From Novipirellula galeiformis (GTDB lineage Bacteria > Planctomycetota > Planctomycetia > Pirellulales > Pirellulaceae), in contig NZ_SJPT01000001.1 of assembly GCF_007860095.1 (NCBI RefSeq), positions 820,212 through 884,211 on the forward strand: 64,000 bases of DNA, in the 5' to 3' direction. Shown piece after piece: positions 31,999 to 40,237 of the stretch (positions are counted from its first letter, which is position 1; every line of letters begins with the position of its first letter). Both the position numbers and the translations under genes were made by a program. A model generated the notes under the pieces. It was not told the origin of the DNA. It did no database searches and saw nothing but the letters and a program-made list of their open reading frames with translations.

Positions 31999-33594
31999 TC
32001 AACCACCCGAACCGCGTTGCAGTGGTTCGTCGAGTCGGCTGCCGAAAAAGCGAACGATCATCGCCAGGGCGGCCGTGCTGAGGATGAGGCAGATCCAGGG
32101 GGAAAGGCCCAGTGCCGCCGGGATCGTTCCCAATCCCATGCCGACCACGGCGACCACGATTGCATACGGCATTTGGGTTCGAACATGCTCCAGATGGTCG
32201 CATCCGCAGGCGCGGCTGGAGAGTACCGTGGTGTCGGAGATGGGGGAGCAGTGATCGCCAAGGATCGCGCCGGCCAGGACGGAGCCGGCGGTCGCTAGGC
32301 AGATCACGCCGCTGGGGCCATCGAGCGGGGCGAGTTCAAGCGAGAGCGTGACCGAAAGTGGCGTCAGGATGGCCATCGTGCCCCAGCTCGTTCCTGTGGC
32401 GAAGGCGACAAGTCCCGCGAGCACGAAAACCACCGTGGGCAGCGCCCTTGCGTCGAGGCGATTCGAGAGCACGTGGGAGAGGTAATCGCCGGTGTGCAGC
32501 CCATCGGGCCCGGTCATCGCGCTTAACGCCCAGGCCATCCAGAGGATCACCATCGCTGGCATCATTTGCCATCCGCCTCGCATCGTACCGACGCATAGAG
32601 AGCGAATGTTGCATTGGCCGAGTGTCGCGTGAGTCACCCATGCGGTGACGAGTCCCGCACCGCCACCGAGGATCAATGCGAGGTACGCTTCGCCGTTTCC
32701 AAGGATTTCGATGGCCCGCCTCAGCAGGCTCGCCTCCGCGTGCAGTGCTGCGGATTGTGAACCCGTGACGATCAACGTGATCATCAAGCCGGCGACACAG
32801 GCCGCGATCGATAGCACCGCTGCCAACCACAATCGCGGTGGGAATGTGGGGGTCGCTGCCGTCGCTTCGGCTCTCGCCGGTGATCCTGAGGAGGTGGTTG
32901 ACGCGAGTTCGGCACGCCGCATGGGGCCGAAGTCGCGTCCGGTGGCCGAGGTTAAAAACACCATCACCAGCGCCAAAATGGGATAGAAACGGTAGGGAAT
33001 CGATTCGATAAACAGGGTGAATCCGGCCGATCGGTCGGTGATCCCGGCATCGACCAAACCTTCGCTCATGTAGCTGATTTCGATCGCAGCCCAGGTGCTG
33101 ATTAACGACAGTCCGGCCACCGGGGCTGCCGTGCTGTCGACAAGGTACGCGAGTTTTTCGCGTGAGACTTTGTATCGGTCCGCGGTGGACCGCATCGTTC
33201 CGCCGATCAGCAGCGTATTGGCGTAGTCGTCGAAGAAGATGGCTAAACCGCTAAGTGAGATCATCACTTGGGCGTTTTGGCGAGTTCGGATCCGACGTGA
33301 GAATTTTGCGATCAACGCTTCGATGCCGCCGCCGATCTCCATGACTCCGATCATCGCGCCGAGCAACAGCGTGAAGCCAAGCGTTTGGATGTGGTCCCAG
33401 TCGGCGATGCTGGCGTAAATCGTCGCCACAAAGATTCCAAACGAATCAAGCAGCGTTTTCGGAGGGTCGTTGTGCGCAAGCAAAAATGCACCCGCAAGCA
33501 CGCCGGCTGCGAGTGGAACGACGACACGACGCGTTGCGATTGCTAAAAAAATCGCAACCAGCGGTGGAGCTAGGCTTTCGAATCCGTGCTGCAA
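31999..33594 (-). CDS. NhaC family Na+/H+ antiporter
   Basis: No ATG is available. TTG 33594 gives (M)QHGFESLAPPLVAIFLAIAT and avoids overlap with gatC; an upstream TTG at 33678 would overlap gatC by 49 bases with poorly protein-like residues. The 532-residue product has 10 or more membrane helices and family stretches such as LLLGAMIGVMEIGGGIEALI, SGLAIFFDDYANTLLIGGTM (the FDDYANT stretch, a strong NhaC-type mark), VDSTAAPVAGLSLISTWAAI and GTSWGTMAILTPLSVTLSLE. It is an inner-membrane exchanger of Na+ (or malate/lactate in some family members) for H+. It follows gatC on the same strand. Confidence 0.88.
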   Translation of the reverse strand: MQHGFESLAPPLVAIFLAIATRRVVVPLAAGVLAGAFLLAHNDPPKTLLDSFGIFVATIYASIADWDHIQTLGFTLLLGAMIGVMEIGGGIEALIAKFSRRIRTRQNAQVMISLSGLAIFFDDYANTLLIGGTMRSTADRYKVSREKLAYLVDSTAAPVAGLSLISTWAAIEISYMSEGLVDAGITDRSAGFTLFIESIPYRFYPILALVMVFLTSATGRDFGPMRRAELASTTSSGSPARAEATAATPTFPPRLWLAAVLSIAACVAGLMITLIVTGSQSAALHAEASLLRRAIEILGNGEAYLALILGGGAGLVTAWVTHATLGQCNIRSLCVGTMRGGWQMMPAMVILWMAWALSAMTGPDGLHTGDYLSHVLSNRLDARALPTVVFVLAGLVAFATGTSWGTMAILTPLSVTLSLELAPLDGPSGVICLATAGSVLAGAILGDHCSPISDTTVLSSRACGCDHLEHVRTQMPYAIVVAVVGMGLGTIPAALGLSPWICLILSTAALAMIVRFFGSRLDEPLQRGSGG

Positions 33595-33629
33595 TGGACA
33601 CCAGCCAGTGGCGGGATTCTCAGTTCTCT

Positions 33630-33935
33630 CTAGTTCTTCGCTCCGGCGGTGCCGAGAACGGGAGGGACGAGAAAGCAATCGTCATCGCGCGCAGGGGCAT
33701 TTTGCAAGGCTTGATCGTTGGTCAAGCCCGGCTGTATGTCATCGTCGCGCCAACGGTTGTCGACGTCCAATGCCGTGGTCATGGGGTCGATGTCCTCGGT
33801 GTCGAGTTCCGACAATTGCTCAACGAACCCCAAGATCTTGCTGATCTGAGGTCCCATCGCATTGACTTCGTCATCGGAAAGCTCCAGCCGAGCTAGCAGG
33901 GCTAGCCGCCGAACATCGTCCGCAGAGAGGGCCAT
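33630..33935 (-). CDS. gatC: Asp-tRNA(Asn)/Glu-tRNA(Gln) amidotransferase subunit GatC
   Basis: The 101-residue product matches GatC in length and pattern: LSADDVRRLALLARLELSDD at the N-terminus, ISKILGFVEQLSELDTEDID in the middle and a C-terminus with ALQNAPARDDDCFLVPPVLG (members: A-P-x-x-x-x-x-x-F-x-V-P). GatC wraps around GatA and stabilises the GatCAB complex, which converts misacylated Glu-tRNA(Gln) and Asp-tRNA(Asn). gatA and gatB are not in the window. The gene sits between rpmB and the antiporter on the same strand. Confidence 0.96.
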   Translation of the reverse strand: MALSADDVRRLALLARLELSDDEVNAMGPQISKILGFVEQLSELDTEDIDPMTTALDVDNRWRDDDIQPGLTNDQALQNAPARDDDCFLVPPVLGTAGAKN

Positions 33936-33986
33936 CGAAAATCCCTAATTGTTTGGGTTGGTACCCGTCACACGCAAATAAACGCG

Positions 33987-34256
33987 TTACTTCTTGGCGC
34001 CACTAACGTCAAACGGTTTGGTTTTAACCGTCTTACGAATCGCACCGCTACGAATGCACTGAACGCAAATTCGCATTGTCTTGTTTTGGCCATTAGGCAT
34101 GGTTACATGCACTTTCTGGAGGTTAGGGACAAATTTCCGGCGTGTACATCCGGTGATCTTTGTACCAACACCACCAAGGTATTTGGCCTTACCACGTGTT
34201 TCGATTCGGTTGCCCATTTGGACGCTCTTACCGCACGTTTCACATTGCCGTGCCAT
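33987..34256 (-). CDS. rpmB: 50S ribosomal protein L28
   Basis: Start at ATG 34256 (MARQCETCGKSVQMGNRIET), with GGAGAAG upstream as a clear ribosome binding site; the longer frame is rejected. The 89-residue basic product has the L28 pattern, including the zinc-ribbon form of the protein with CETC at the start and CVQC later (MRICVQCIRSGAIRKTV), plus TRRKFVPNLQKVHVTM. It is a structural protein of the large ribosomal subunit. The four-Cys version binds zinc in other bacteria. It is the first gene of the group rpmB, gatC, nhaC-like. Confidence 0.96.
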   Translation of the reverse strand: MARQCETCGKSVQMGNRIETRGKAKYLGGVGTKITGCTRRKFVPNLQKVHVTMPNGQNKTMRICVQCIRSGAIRKTVKTKPFDVSGAKK

Positions 34257-34497
34257 CGATCTTCTCCGCCACTTATACGTGGTAAAAAGCAAAAATTCAT
34301 GTTCTGGGAAGCTCGGCACTATAGCGATCGATGCTCGCCACGTGAAGAAGGAAACAGCGAAACCGACCAGGTTCTTCAACGAATTTTGTGACTTTTCCGT
34401 TTTTGATGATGATTTGCAGGAGGAAATGCCGATTGGGTGTTATGTCTAGCCTAACCCGCAAAGTTTAACATCCACCACGTAGCTAGTGAGACTTCAC

Positions 34498-35055
34498 ATG
34501 TCCTCCCTCACCAATGGCCGACGCCGCTTGGGTTTGGTTCTCCATCCGTTGGCCACACTCTGCTTCGCGGTCGCGGTCGTTTCGAGCGTCGGCTGCAGCA
34601 CGTTCAAATTGCCAGGATTCAATACCACGCCTGTGGGTGGGGCATACAGTACCGGAGAGCTGGGCGGGGTCGATGAAACGATGGACATGGACGTCTATCA
34701 AAAGGTCCGGCAAGCTCAGGCGGAGAACTCGATTGTGTTGCAGGTTGCCAGCGACGACGACGAGCCAGTTCGTGTTTTGCCTTTACCCCCCGAATCAAGT
34801 GGCCGAGCCGTGTTCGTCAGCGACCTGCTGAAGCAGACCGGTGTGATGCAAAAGTTGGGTTCGGTCGAGGCGACGCTCTACCGCAGTTCACCGCAAGTGA
34901 TCGGTGGTGTGCGTATGAAGGTTCGCATGAGCGAAGGACGCACGGTGGTTCTGCCGGAGTCGGACTACTCGCTGCGGCCGGGCGACCGTCTCTATGTGGC
35001 AAAGTCGACGAACACCGTGATGGATACGTTGCTTAGTGCGGCGTTGGGGATCTAA
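34498..35055 (+). CDS. Small exported lipoprotein with an SLBB-like end
   Basis: Start at ATG 34498 (MSSLTNGRRRLGLVLHPLAT). A hydrophobic segment (LATLCFAVAVVSSVG) ends in VSSVGC, an acceptable lipobox, so the mature protein probably starts at Cys33 with a lipid anchor. The mature 150 residues hold an acidic stretch, FVSDLLKQTGVMQKLGSVEA, a Val/Arg-rich strand pair, and SDYSLRPGDRLYVAKSTNTV. The last resembles the L-x-P-G-D-x-I/L-x-V turn of SLBB and polysaccharide-export domains. A role in envelope polymer handling is possible but not shown. Confidence 0.75.
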   Translation: MSSLTNGRRRLGLVLHPLATLCFAVAVVSSVGCSTFKLPGFNTTPVGGAYSTGELGGVDETMDMDVYQKVRQAQAENSIVLQVASDDDEPVRVLPLPPESSGRAVFVSDLLKQTGVMQKLGSVEATLYRSSPQVIGGVRMKVRMSEGRTVVLPESDYSLRPGDRLYVAKSTNTVMDTLLSAALGI

Positions 35056-35317
35056 ACGCCCTGGACTGATCTTCCCGCGCAGCGGTGGCGCCGATGCGAA
35101 TGGATTCCGCTTGATTGATTTCGCTGCGGCTTGTCCTGCTTGCTCGTCTTGCTAGCTTCGCCTGATTTGCTTGCCTTGTCATTGCGTCGTGGTGGTGGGT
35201 TGCTTCAAAATTCAGGGAAAGAAGCTAGTCGTTCGGCGTGGTTCGCGGTACAACGAATGTACGTTTGTTCTTCTTTTTAGGAACTCACTCTATCAGCCTG
35301 CAACTCAAAGGCGGCTT

Positions 35318-35572
35318 ATGAGTTTTCTACGACGTGTTTGTTTCTCGCAAACGACCTCTTCGGCTCAAATCTTTTCGACTCAGGCAGCGCGAACGAAGTT
35401 TTTCCTCTTCGGGCTTTCTCTGGTTGCCCCCGTTTTTCTTTCGCTCCTGTCGCCCGGTTGTGCCAGTCACAGTGGGGGCGTGGTCGAAGAAACCGAAGAG
35501 TATTCTTACGATGACATTATGGCTCAAGCGGCGGCGGAGGAATTGGCCTCCGAGGCGGAACGAGAGCGGTAA
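35318..35572 (+). CDS. Short lipoprotein of unknown function
   Basis: Start at ATG 35318 (MSFLRRVCFSQTTSSAQIFS), behind AAAGG. The 84-residue product has a long basic leader, a hydrophobic core (FFLFGLSLVAPVFLSLLSP) and a lipobox-like LLSPGC. The mature part of about 37 residues is strongly acidic (VVEETEEYSYDDIMAQAAAE). The hydrophobic core and Cys placement argue for a real, exported lipoprotein. No homology is recognised. The 260 bp before it carry no other gene. Confidence 0.6.
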   Translation: MSFLRRVCFSQTTSSAQIFSTQAARTKFFLFGLSLVAPVFLSLLSPGCASHSGGVVEETEEYSYDDIMAQAAAEELASEAERER

Positions 35573-35710
35573 GAGGCGGGGAACTTTCGTCGTGGTTTGC
35601 TCCTAGACGCATACGGTTGATCGGCGTTGACGAAGGTTGACGTGGAGGATGGATCGTCGGTTTGGATCGATTCATCGGTGTCGGAGTGGGATCGATTGGA
35701 AAGACCCATC

Positions 35711-36937
35711 ATGCAGCGTCAAACCGTTTCAGACCCACGCGTCGCCTTCACGTTAGTCGAGTTATTGGTCGTGATTGCGATCATCGGCATCTTGGTGGGG
35801 CTTTTATTGCCTGCGGTCCAGTCCGCTCGCGAGGCCGCACGGCGCATTCATTGTGGTAACAATGTGAAGCAACTCGGGCTCGGGATGCACCACTACCATG
35901 CCACCTTCAAGCAATTGCCCATTCACGGGGTGGGCCCCACCAACGAGAATACTAATGACACGGCGTTAGCCGACAAGCGAGATGGCACCGCCTTCACCCG
36001 TCTTGAGTTGTCTTATTTGGTGGGGATTTTGCCGTTCATCGAACAGCAAGCCTTGTGGGACCAGATGAGCCGTCCGATGGTCGAGGCCGATGGGGATCGC
36101 TGGCCCGCGTTTGGACCGCGGCCTTGGAATGGCCATTATCCTCCTTGGGCAACCGAGATTCCGACTTTTCGTTGCCCGAGCGATCCTGGGGTGGGCGTAC
36201 CCGCGTTGGGGCGAACCAACTACGCCGCTTGCACTGGGGATGGTTTTTATGATGCCGAACACGGCGTCACGATTTGGGATGGAGTTCGTTGGCGTTACAA
36301 CAGCGACTCCGACGCACGGATTCGCGCTAGGTGTGGGTTGCGAGGGGCGTTTGTGCCTCGCAAAAGGATGAAGTTCCGAGACTTCCTCGATGGCTTGTCT
36401 AATACGATCGCCGTCGGCGAAATCATCACGGGATTAGGCGATCGCGATAATCGAACGGTCGGTTTTAGCAATGCGAAGGGGGGCTTTTTTGAGGTCGCCA
36501 ATCATCCCAAACGCTGTTTTGATCTGGGCTACATCGATCCCCAGCAACCTCGGTATTGGATCGACAGTGCGAAGGTTTATAGCTCCGTTTCGCAGCGAGG
36601 TTTTCGCTGGGCTGATTTTCATACGTTGCAATCTCAGTTCAATACGATCTTGCCACCCAACGCGGAAATTTGTCTGGTCGGCCACTCCGATACCTATGGG
36701 ATTGCGCCCCCGAGTAGTCACCATCCGGGAGGCGTTCAGGTGTTGATGGCCGACGGCGCGGTGAGGTTCATCAGCGATTCGATTGAGGCGGGCAATGTCA
36801 ACACGCCCTGTGTCTATTGCATTGCGTTGAGCGCCCGAAAGAACAGCGTCACTCGCGCTGGCTCGCGAAGTCCTTATGGAGTCTGGGGGGCGCTCGGTAC
36901 ACGCGCCTCTAGGGAACCGATCCAGGCCAATTTTTAG
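35711..36937 (+). CDS. DUF1559 pseudopilin-like protein
   Basis: Start at ATG 35711 (MQRQTVSDPRVAFTLVELLV); the frame upstream is not family-like. The 408-residue product has the type IV pilin-like N-terminal segment AFTLVELLVVIAIIGILVGL with Glu at mature position 5, then PAVQSAREAARR, the DUF1559 continuation. The C-terminus has the H-x9-DG motif: HHPGGVQVLMADGAVRFIS. Cleavage would have to follow Ala, not the usual Gly. DUF1559 proteins are very numerous in planctomycetes. They are thought to be handled by a prepilin peptidase and type II secretion-like machinery; the role of individual members is unknown. Confidence 0.92.
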   Translation: MQRQTVSDPRVAFTLVELLVVIAIIGILVGLLLPAVQSAREAARRIHCGNNVKQLGLGMHHYHATFKQLPIHGVGPTNENTNDTALADKRDGTAFTRLELSYLVGILPFIEQQALWDQMSRPMVEADGDRWPAFGPRPWNGHYPPWATEIPTFRCPSDPGVGVPALGRTNYAACTGDGFYDAEHGVTIWDGVRWRYNSDSDARIRARCGLRGAFVPRKRMKFRDFLDGLSNTIAVGEIITGLGDRDNRTVGFSNAKGGFFEVANHPKRCFDLGYIDPQQPRYWIDSAKVYSSVSQRGFRWADFHTLQSQFNTILPPNAEICLVGHSDTYGIAPPSSHHPGGVQVLMADGAVRFISDSIEAGNVNTPCVYCIALSARKNSVTRAGSRSPYGVWGALGTRASREPIQANF

Positions 36938-37307
36938 CCGCCACATCACCGCTCCTTGCCGATCGCTTGGCGCGGCAGCGACGGGGGGCTCATTCTTGAA
37001 GTCATGGCGGGACTCCTCGCACGCCCATTTCCCGCCGGTCACGATCTCTCCGTGTGGGCCTCGCTCTCGACCCGCGCGCCTCACTCTCGCCCCGCGCGCC
37101 TCATTCTCGACCCGCGCGCCTCATTCTCGCCCCGCGACCAACTTCGGATTTCCGTAAGGGGGATTCGGCGTTCTGTTGGGGGGGAGGTGTTGCCTTTCGA
37201 TATGGGTGGATTTAGCCTGCTGCCCACTACTCAGAGATGACTCTTTCGAGCGTCTTGTTTCTACTGATCCATTCATCTTCTTTCGTTTTCTAATCGGAGA
37301 GATCGCC
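36938..37307. other. Noncoding gap with tandem repeats
   Basis: About 370 bp between the DUF1559 gene and the thioredoxin-like gene. Apart from the 20-bp repeat at 37061-37140 I see nothing in it; the reading frames crossing it translate repeats only. Confidence 0.5.
37061..37140. repeat. 20-bp tandem repeat, four copies
   Basis: Four units of TC(A/G)(C/T)TCTCG(A/C)CCCGCGCGCC, the last one diverging at its end. Alternate copies differ at the same position (CGACCC, CGCCCC), which suggests duplication of a 40-bp block. Confidence 0.85.
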
Positions 37308-37796
37308 ATGAAACGAATCATGGTTCGCCCCCGGCATGTCGCCTGCTTGGGAACTGCATTGGCTGCAATACTGTTAACGTTCACTCAGGGAGGTCCGGTG
37401 GCGGCCGAGATGCCGCGATTGAACGCCGTCACGCCGCTGAATCAGGTGCCCAAGCCGACGGTGGGTTGGCATCGTACGTTGCGCTCCGGGTGGCTGGAGG
37501 CGCGCAAACGCAATCTTCCGATGGTGATTTATATCTCCAGCGATCACTGTGCCTATTGTGACGCGATGAAGCGTGATACGTGGAGCAATCAATCGGTCGA
37601 GCAGCGTGTCTCGCAAGACTTTGTGGCGATCCTGTTGACGCCTCGAGAGAACGCAGAGACGTTGGGACGCGTGAACGTTTCGATGTACCCGACCACGTTA
37701 GTCGGCATGCCTGAAGGCAAGATCGTCGCTCACCGCGCGGGATATCAACCCGCCGCGGCGCTACACCAATTCTTGTCCGATGCGTTAAAGCGATAG
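37308..37796 (+). CDS. Exported thioredoxin-fold protein
   Basis: Start at ATG 37308 (MKRIMVRPRHVACLGTALAA), preceded by CGGAGAG. A signal peptide is visible to about residue 33 (VAAEM). The mature part has SGWLEARKRNLPMVIYISSD, then HCAYCDAMKRDTW, with CAYC in the place of the thioredoxin CxxC, and VSMYPTTLVGMPEG with the cis-Pro loop. The plan matches the DUF255/thioredoxin_7 group of redox or thiol-disulphide proteins in the periplasm. It is 162 residues long. Its position after the DUF1559 gene gives no functional clue. Confidence 0.85.
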   Translation: MKRIMVRPRHVACLGTALAAILLTFTQGGPVAAEMPRLNAVTPLNQVPKPTVGWHRTLRSGWLEARKRNLPMVIYISSDHCAYCDAMKRDTWSNQSVEQRVSQDFVAILLTPRENAETLGRVNVSMYPTTLVGMPEGKIVAHRAGYQPAAALHQFLSDALKR

Positions 37797-37861
37797 CGTT
37801 TCGAACGCGGTCGAATTGACAAGGCTGCTGGGCATACGTGATGCGTCACGAGCTCGGCTCC

Positions 37862-37881
37862 CCCTGCCCTGCCCTGCCCTG
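37862..37881. repeat. CCCTG pentanucleotide repeat, four copies
   Basis: Four perfect CCCTG units, the same motif as at 1171-1200, lying 14 bp before the heptamer repeat in the thioredoxin/mlaD gap. Confidence 0.8.
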
Positions 37882-37894
37882 CATCCGTTGCTTT

Positions 37895-37997
37895 GGGCTT
37901 TGGGCTTTGGGCTTTGGGCTTTGGGCTTTGGGCTTTCAGTTGCGTTGGGCTTTCAGTTGCATTGGGCTTTCAGTTGCATTGGGCTTTCAGTTGCATT
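37895..37997. repeat. Compound tandem repeat: GGGCTTT x6 then a 17-mer x4
   Basis: Six copies of GGGCTTT run directly into four copies of GGGCTTTCAGTTGCATT (the first with G for A). The 17-mer contains the heptamer, so it seems to have been built from it. Neither period is a multiple of three, so frames here are not coding. It lies between two convergent genes. Confidence 0.9.
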
Positions 37998-38035
37998 GGG
38001 CTTGTTGCGTCGGCACGCCGTGATGACTCTCGCTG

Positions 38036-39259
38036 CTACTTCAACCCCGAGCCAGAGGGGCGTTTTGACAACGCACCGCGAACCCCAAGTTCGCGTGGAT
38101 CTCGGGCGATTTTATCACTGAAGATGCGGACGTCATCGAGAATCGGGCGAATGCGTGCCGAGGCCGCTTCGACGTTTTCGATCGTGCGTCGAATTTGCCA
38201 ATAGATCTCGTCGTCCTCAAGGAAACGTTTGAACGATCCATCGCTGTTGTTCACGGATCGGCCGAGCGTTTCAAACTCGGACAGCGCCAAGTCGGCACTG
38301 GCCAAGGTCGAAATCACTTGTTCGACCAATTCACCCCCGCGATCTCCGAGCGGTTCGGTGAACTTTTCGACGTTGTGAATCGTGCGATCAAAGCTGGCAA
38401 CGGACCGCTTCGCCGTCGTGATGGTTTCCTCGGCGGCGGCACCGACTCGCTCGAATCGATCGCCCACGCGGCGGAAGCTTTCAAAGGTTTCGCGGGTGCT
38501 GTCGAGCGTCTTTTGGGCGTCGAGCAACAGTCGTGGTAATTGTGACATCGAGTCCTCAAGCCCTTTTTGGATCGTGGGACTGCCCACAATTTTACGCACA
38601 TCTCGAATGGCACCTTGGAATTCTTCGAGCGTGTTGACCGCTTCTTGAGCCAGTTGATCCATTCGCTGATCTGCCCCGCCGACGGTTTGTTGAACGTCGA
38701 TCGCTAATTCGTTGACGGTGGTGCCCGCGACTGCGATTGAATCCCCGGCCTGGCGGATGGATTTCATCGTTTCGAGCATCTCTTCTTCCATGCTGAACAG
38801 AGCGGAGTAGGGATTTTTTGATTTTTTGCCGTAGTCCAAAAAGTCGTCGTCTGCGAAAGGGGTGTTCACTAAATCCAAATTGTCCGAGAGGACCTTGCGC
38901 AGTTCTTGCTCATCGGCACGCACGAACTCGATCGCGGCATCGCCGGTCACCAGCGAGCTGTTTCCGATCGTGGGGATGTAGTGGCGATCGATCGGTTGGG
39001 TGCTGTCCATTGCCAACGACACCAAGACTCCGCCTTCGGGCAGCAGGGTGATTTTATCGACGCGTCCGATCCGAACGCCATCTCGCAGTACCGACGTATT
39101 GGGGCTGACCCCTTCGGCCGATGGGAACTTCACCGTCAACATGTAGCTTTGGCTGAGCACGTTAGGAAACGCCCCAAACAAAAACGTTAAAATGATCCCG
39201 ATGCCAATCGCCGAAACGACCAGCACGCCGACACCGAACCGAAGTTTATTATCATCCAT
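38036..39259 (-). CDS. mlaD: MlaD family lipid-transport substrate-binding protein (MCE domain)
   Basis: The 407-residue product opens with a membrane anchor (FGVGVLVVSAIGIGIILTFL), followed by one MCE domain: YMLTVKFPSAEGVSPNTSVL, RDGVRIGRVDKITLLPEGGV, and SLVTGDAAIEFV. A long helical, coiled-coil-like C-terminus of about 270 residues follows (SIRQAGDSIAVAGTTVNELA and similar). In known systems MlaD forms a hexamer that ferries phospholipids between the ABC transporter in the inner membrane and the outer membrane. The long C-terminal helices fit proteins that build a periplasmic tunnel. It is last in the mlaE-mlaF-mlaD order, 9 bp after the ATPase gene. Confidence 0.9.
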   Translation of the reverse strand: MDDNKLRFGVGVLVVSAIGIGIILTFLFGAFPNVLSQSYMLTVKFPSAEGVSPNTSVLRDGVRIGRVDKITLLPEGGVLVSLAMDSTQPIDRHYIPTIGNSSLVTGDAAIEFVRADEQELRKVLSDNLDLVNTPFADDDFLDYGKKSKNPYSALFSMEEEMLETMKSIRQAGDSIAVAGTTVNELAIDVQQTVGGADQRMDQLAQEAVNTLEEFQGAIRDVRKIVGSPTIQKGLEDSMSQLPRLLLDAQKTLDSTRETFESFRRVGDRFERVGAAAEETITTAKRSVASFDRTIHNVEKFTEPLGDRGGELVEQVISTLASADLALSEFETLGRSVNNSDGSFKRFLEDDEIYWQIRRTIENVEAASARIRPILDDVRIFSDKIARDPRELGVRGALSKRPSGSGLK

Positions 39260-39268
39260 GGTCTATTC

Positions 39269-40237
39269 TTAACCTTCGCTGTGAAGCGACATCTCCTTCA
39301 ATCGTTCGCCCGCTTCGCCGCGGACAAACTGGCGGACACGACGATCGTCGGCGTGCTCCAGATCACTGGGCGACCCATCAAACAGCACTTGCGATTCATC
39401 GACGCCGAGCCGGCGACGTGGATAGAACATCAGCACGCGATCGGCCACCTTGCGCGCGGTGTGCATGTCGTGGGTGACCACAATGCTCGTCACCGGATAG
39501 CGACGCCGCGTCTCGAGGATCAATTCGTTGATCACGTCGCTCATGATCGGATCGAGCCCTGTCGTTGGCTCGTCGTAAACCACCAACTCGGGGCGCAGAA
39601 TCAAGGCGCGGGCCAGCCCCACTCGCTTTCGCATCCCACCGGATAACTCCGCCGGGTACTTTCGCGCCACTTCGCTTGGCAGGCCGACTTCGAACAAATG
39701 CTGCATCACACGTTCGTGAACTTCGGTTTCTGGAACGACTTCGTTCTGCCGCAATGGGAATGCCACGTTCTCAAAAATCGACATGCTGTCGAAGAGGGCC
39801 GCATTCTGAAAAACAAATCCAAATCGTTTTCGGGTTTGAGTTAGTTCGGTCATGCTCATTTGGTCGAACCGGCGACCATCAAACGAGACCGAGCCGTGGG
39901 TCGGGGCGATCAAGCCCACCAATGTTTTCATGAATACCGTTTTGCCGCATCCGCTTTCTCCGATTACCGCAATCGTTTGGCCGCGCAGGATCGAGAGGTC
40001 GATGTCTTGCAGAATCGTTTGTCCTTGAAACACCACACTCAAATCGTCGACATCGATCAATACCGGGCTGTCGTGGGTGAACGTGTCATCGGGTTCCACT
40101 TCCGCGTACGCGACCTCATCCTGTTCATGCTCGGTGGGGTTGCTCTTGTCATCGTGTTCGATTTCGCCATGTTCCATCTCATCATGGTGATGGAGCTCTT
40201 CTTCGTCGTCGAACTCAGCTTCGTTGTTGGAGTTCAT
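39269..40237 (-). CDS. mlaF: MlaF family ABC transporter ATPase
   Basis: Start at ATG 40237, overlapping the permease stop (ATGA). Residues 1-60 are an acidic, His-rich low-complexity extension (EAEFDDEEELHHHDEMEHG). The ATPase domain follows: Walker A GESGCGKT, FVFQNAALFDSMSIFENVAF (Q-loop region), signature LSGGMRKRVGLARAL, Walker B LVVYDEPTTGLD, and the switch His in VVTHD. The order and motif style match MlaF, which powers lipid transport through MlaE. The acidic His-rich N-terminus is unusual for MlaF and may bind metal or protein. Confidence 0.92.
   Translation of the reverse strand: MNSNNEAEFDDEEELHHHDEMEHGEIEHDDKSNPTEHEQDEVAYAEVEPDDTFTHDSPVLIDVDDLSVVFQGQTILQDIDLSILRGQTIAVIGESGCGKTVFMKTLVGLIAPTHGSVSFDGRRFDQMSMTELTQTRKRFGFVFQNAALFDSMSIFENVAFPLRQNEVVPETEVHERVMQHLFEVGLPSEVARKYPAELSGGMRKRVGLARALILRPELVVYDEPTTGLDPIMSDVINELILETRRRYPVTSIVVTHDMHTARKVADRVLMFYPRRRLGVDESQVLFDGSPSDLEHADDRRVRQFVRGEAGERLKEMSLHSEG

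Noticed and set aside
37816-38121. Frame encoding LWALGFGLWALGFG-type repeats.
   Set aside because: It is only the translation of the 7- and 17-bp tandem repeats, whose periods shift the frame; there is no ribosome binding site.
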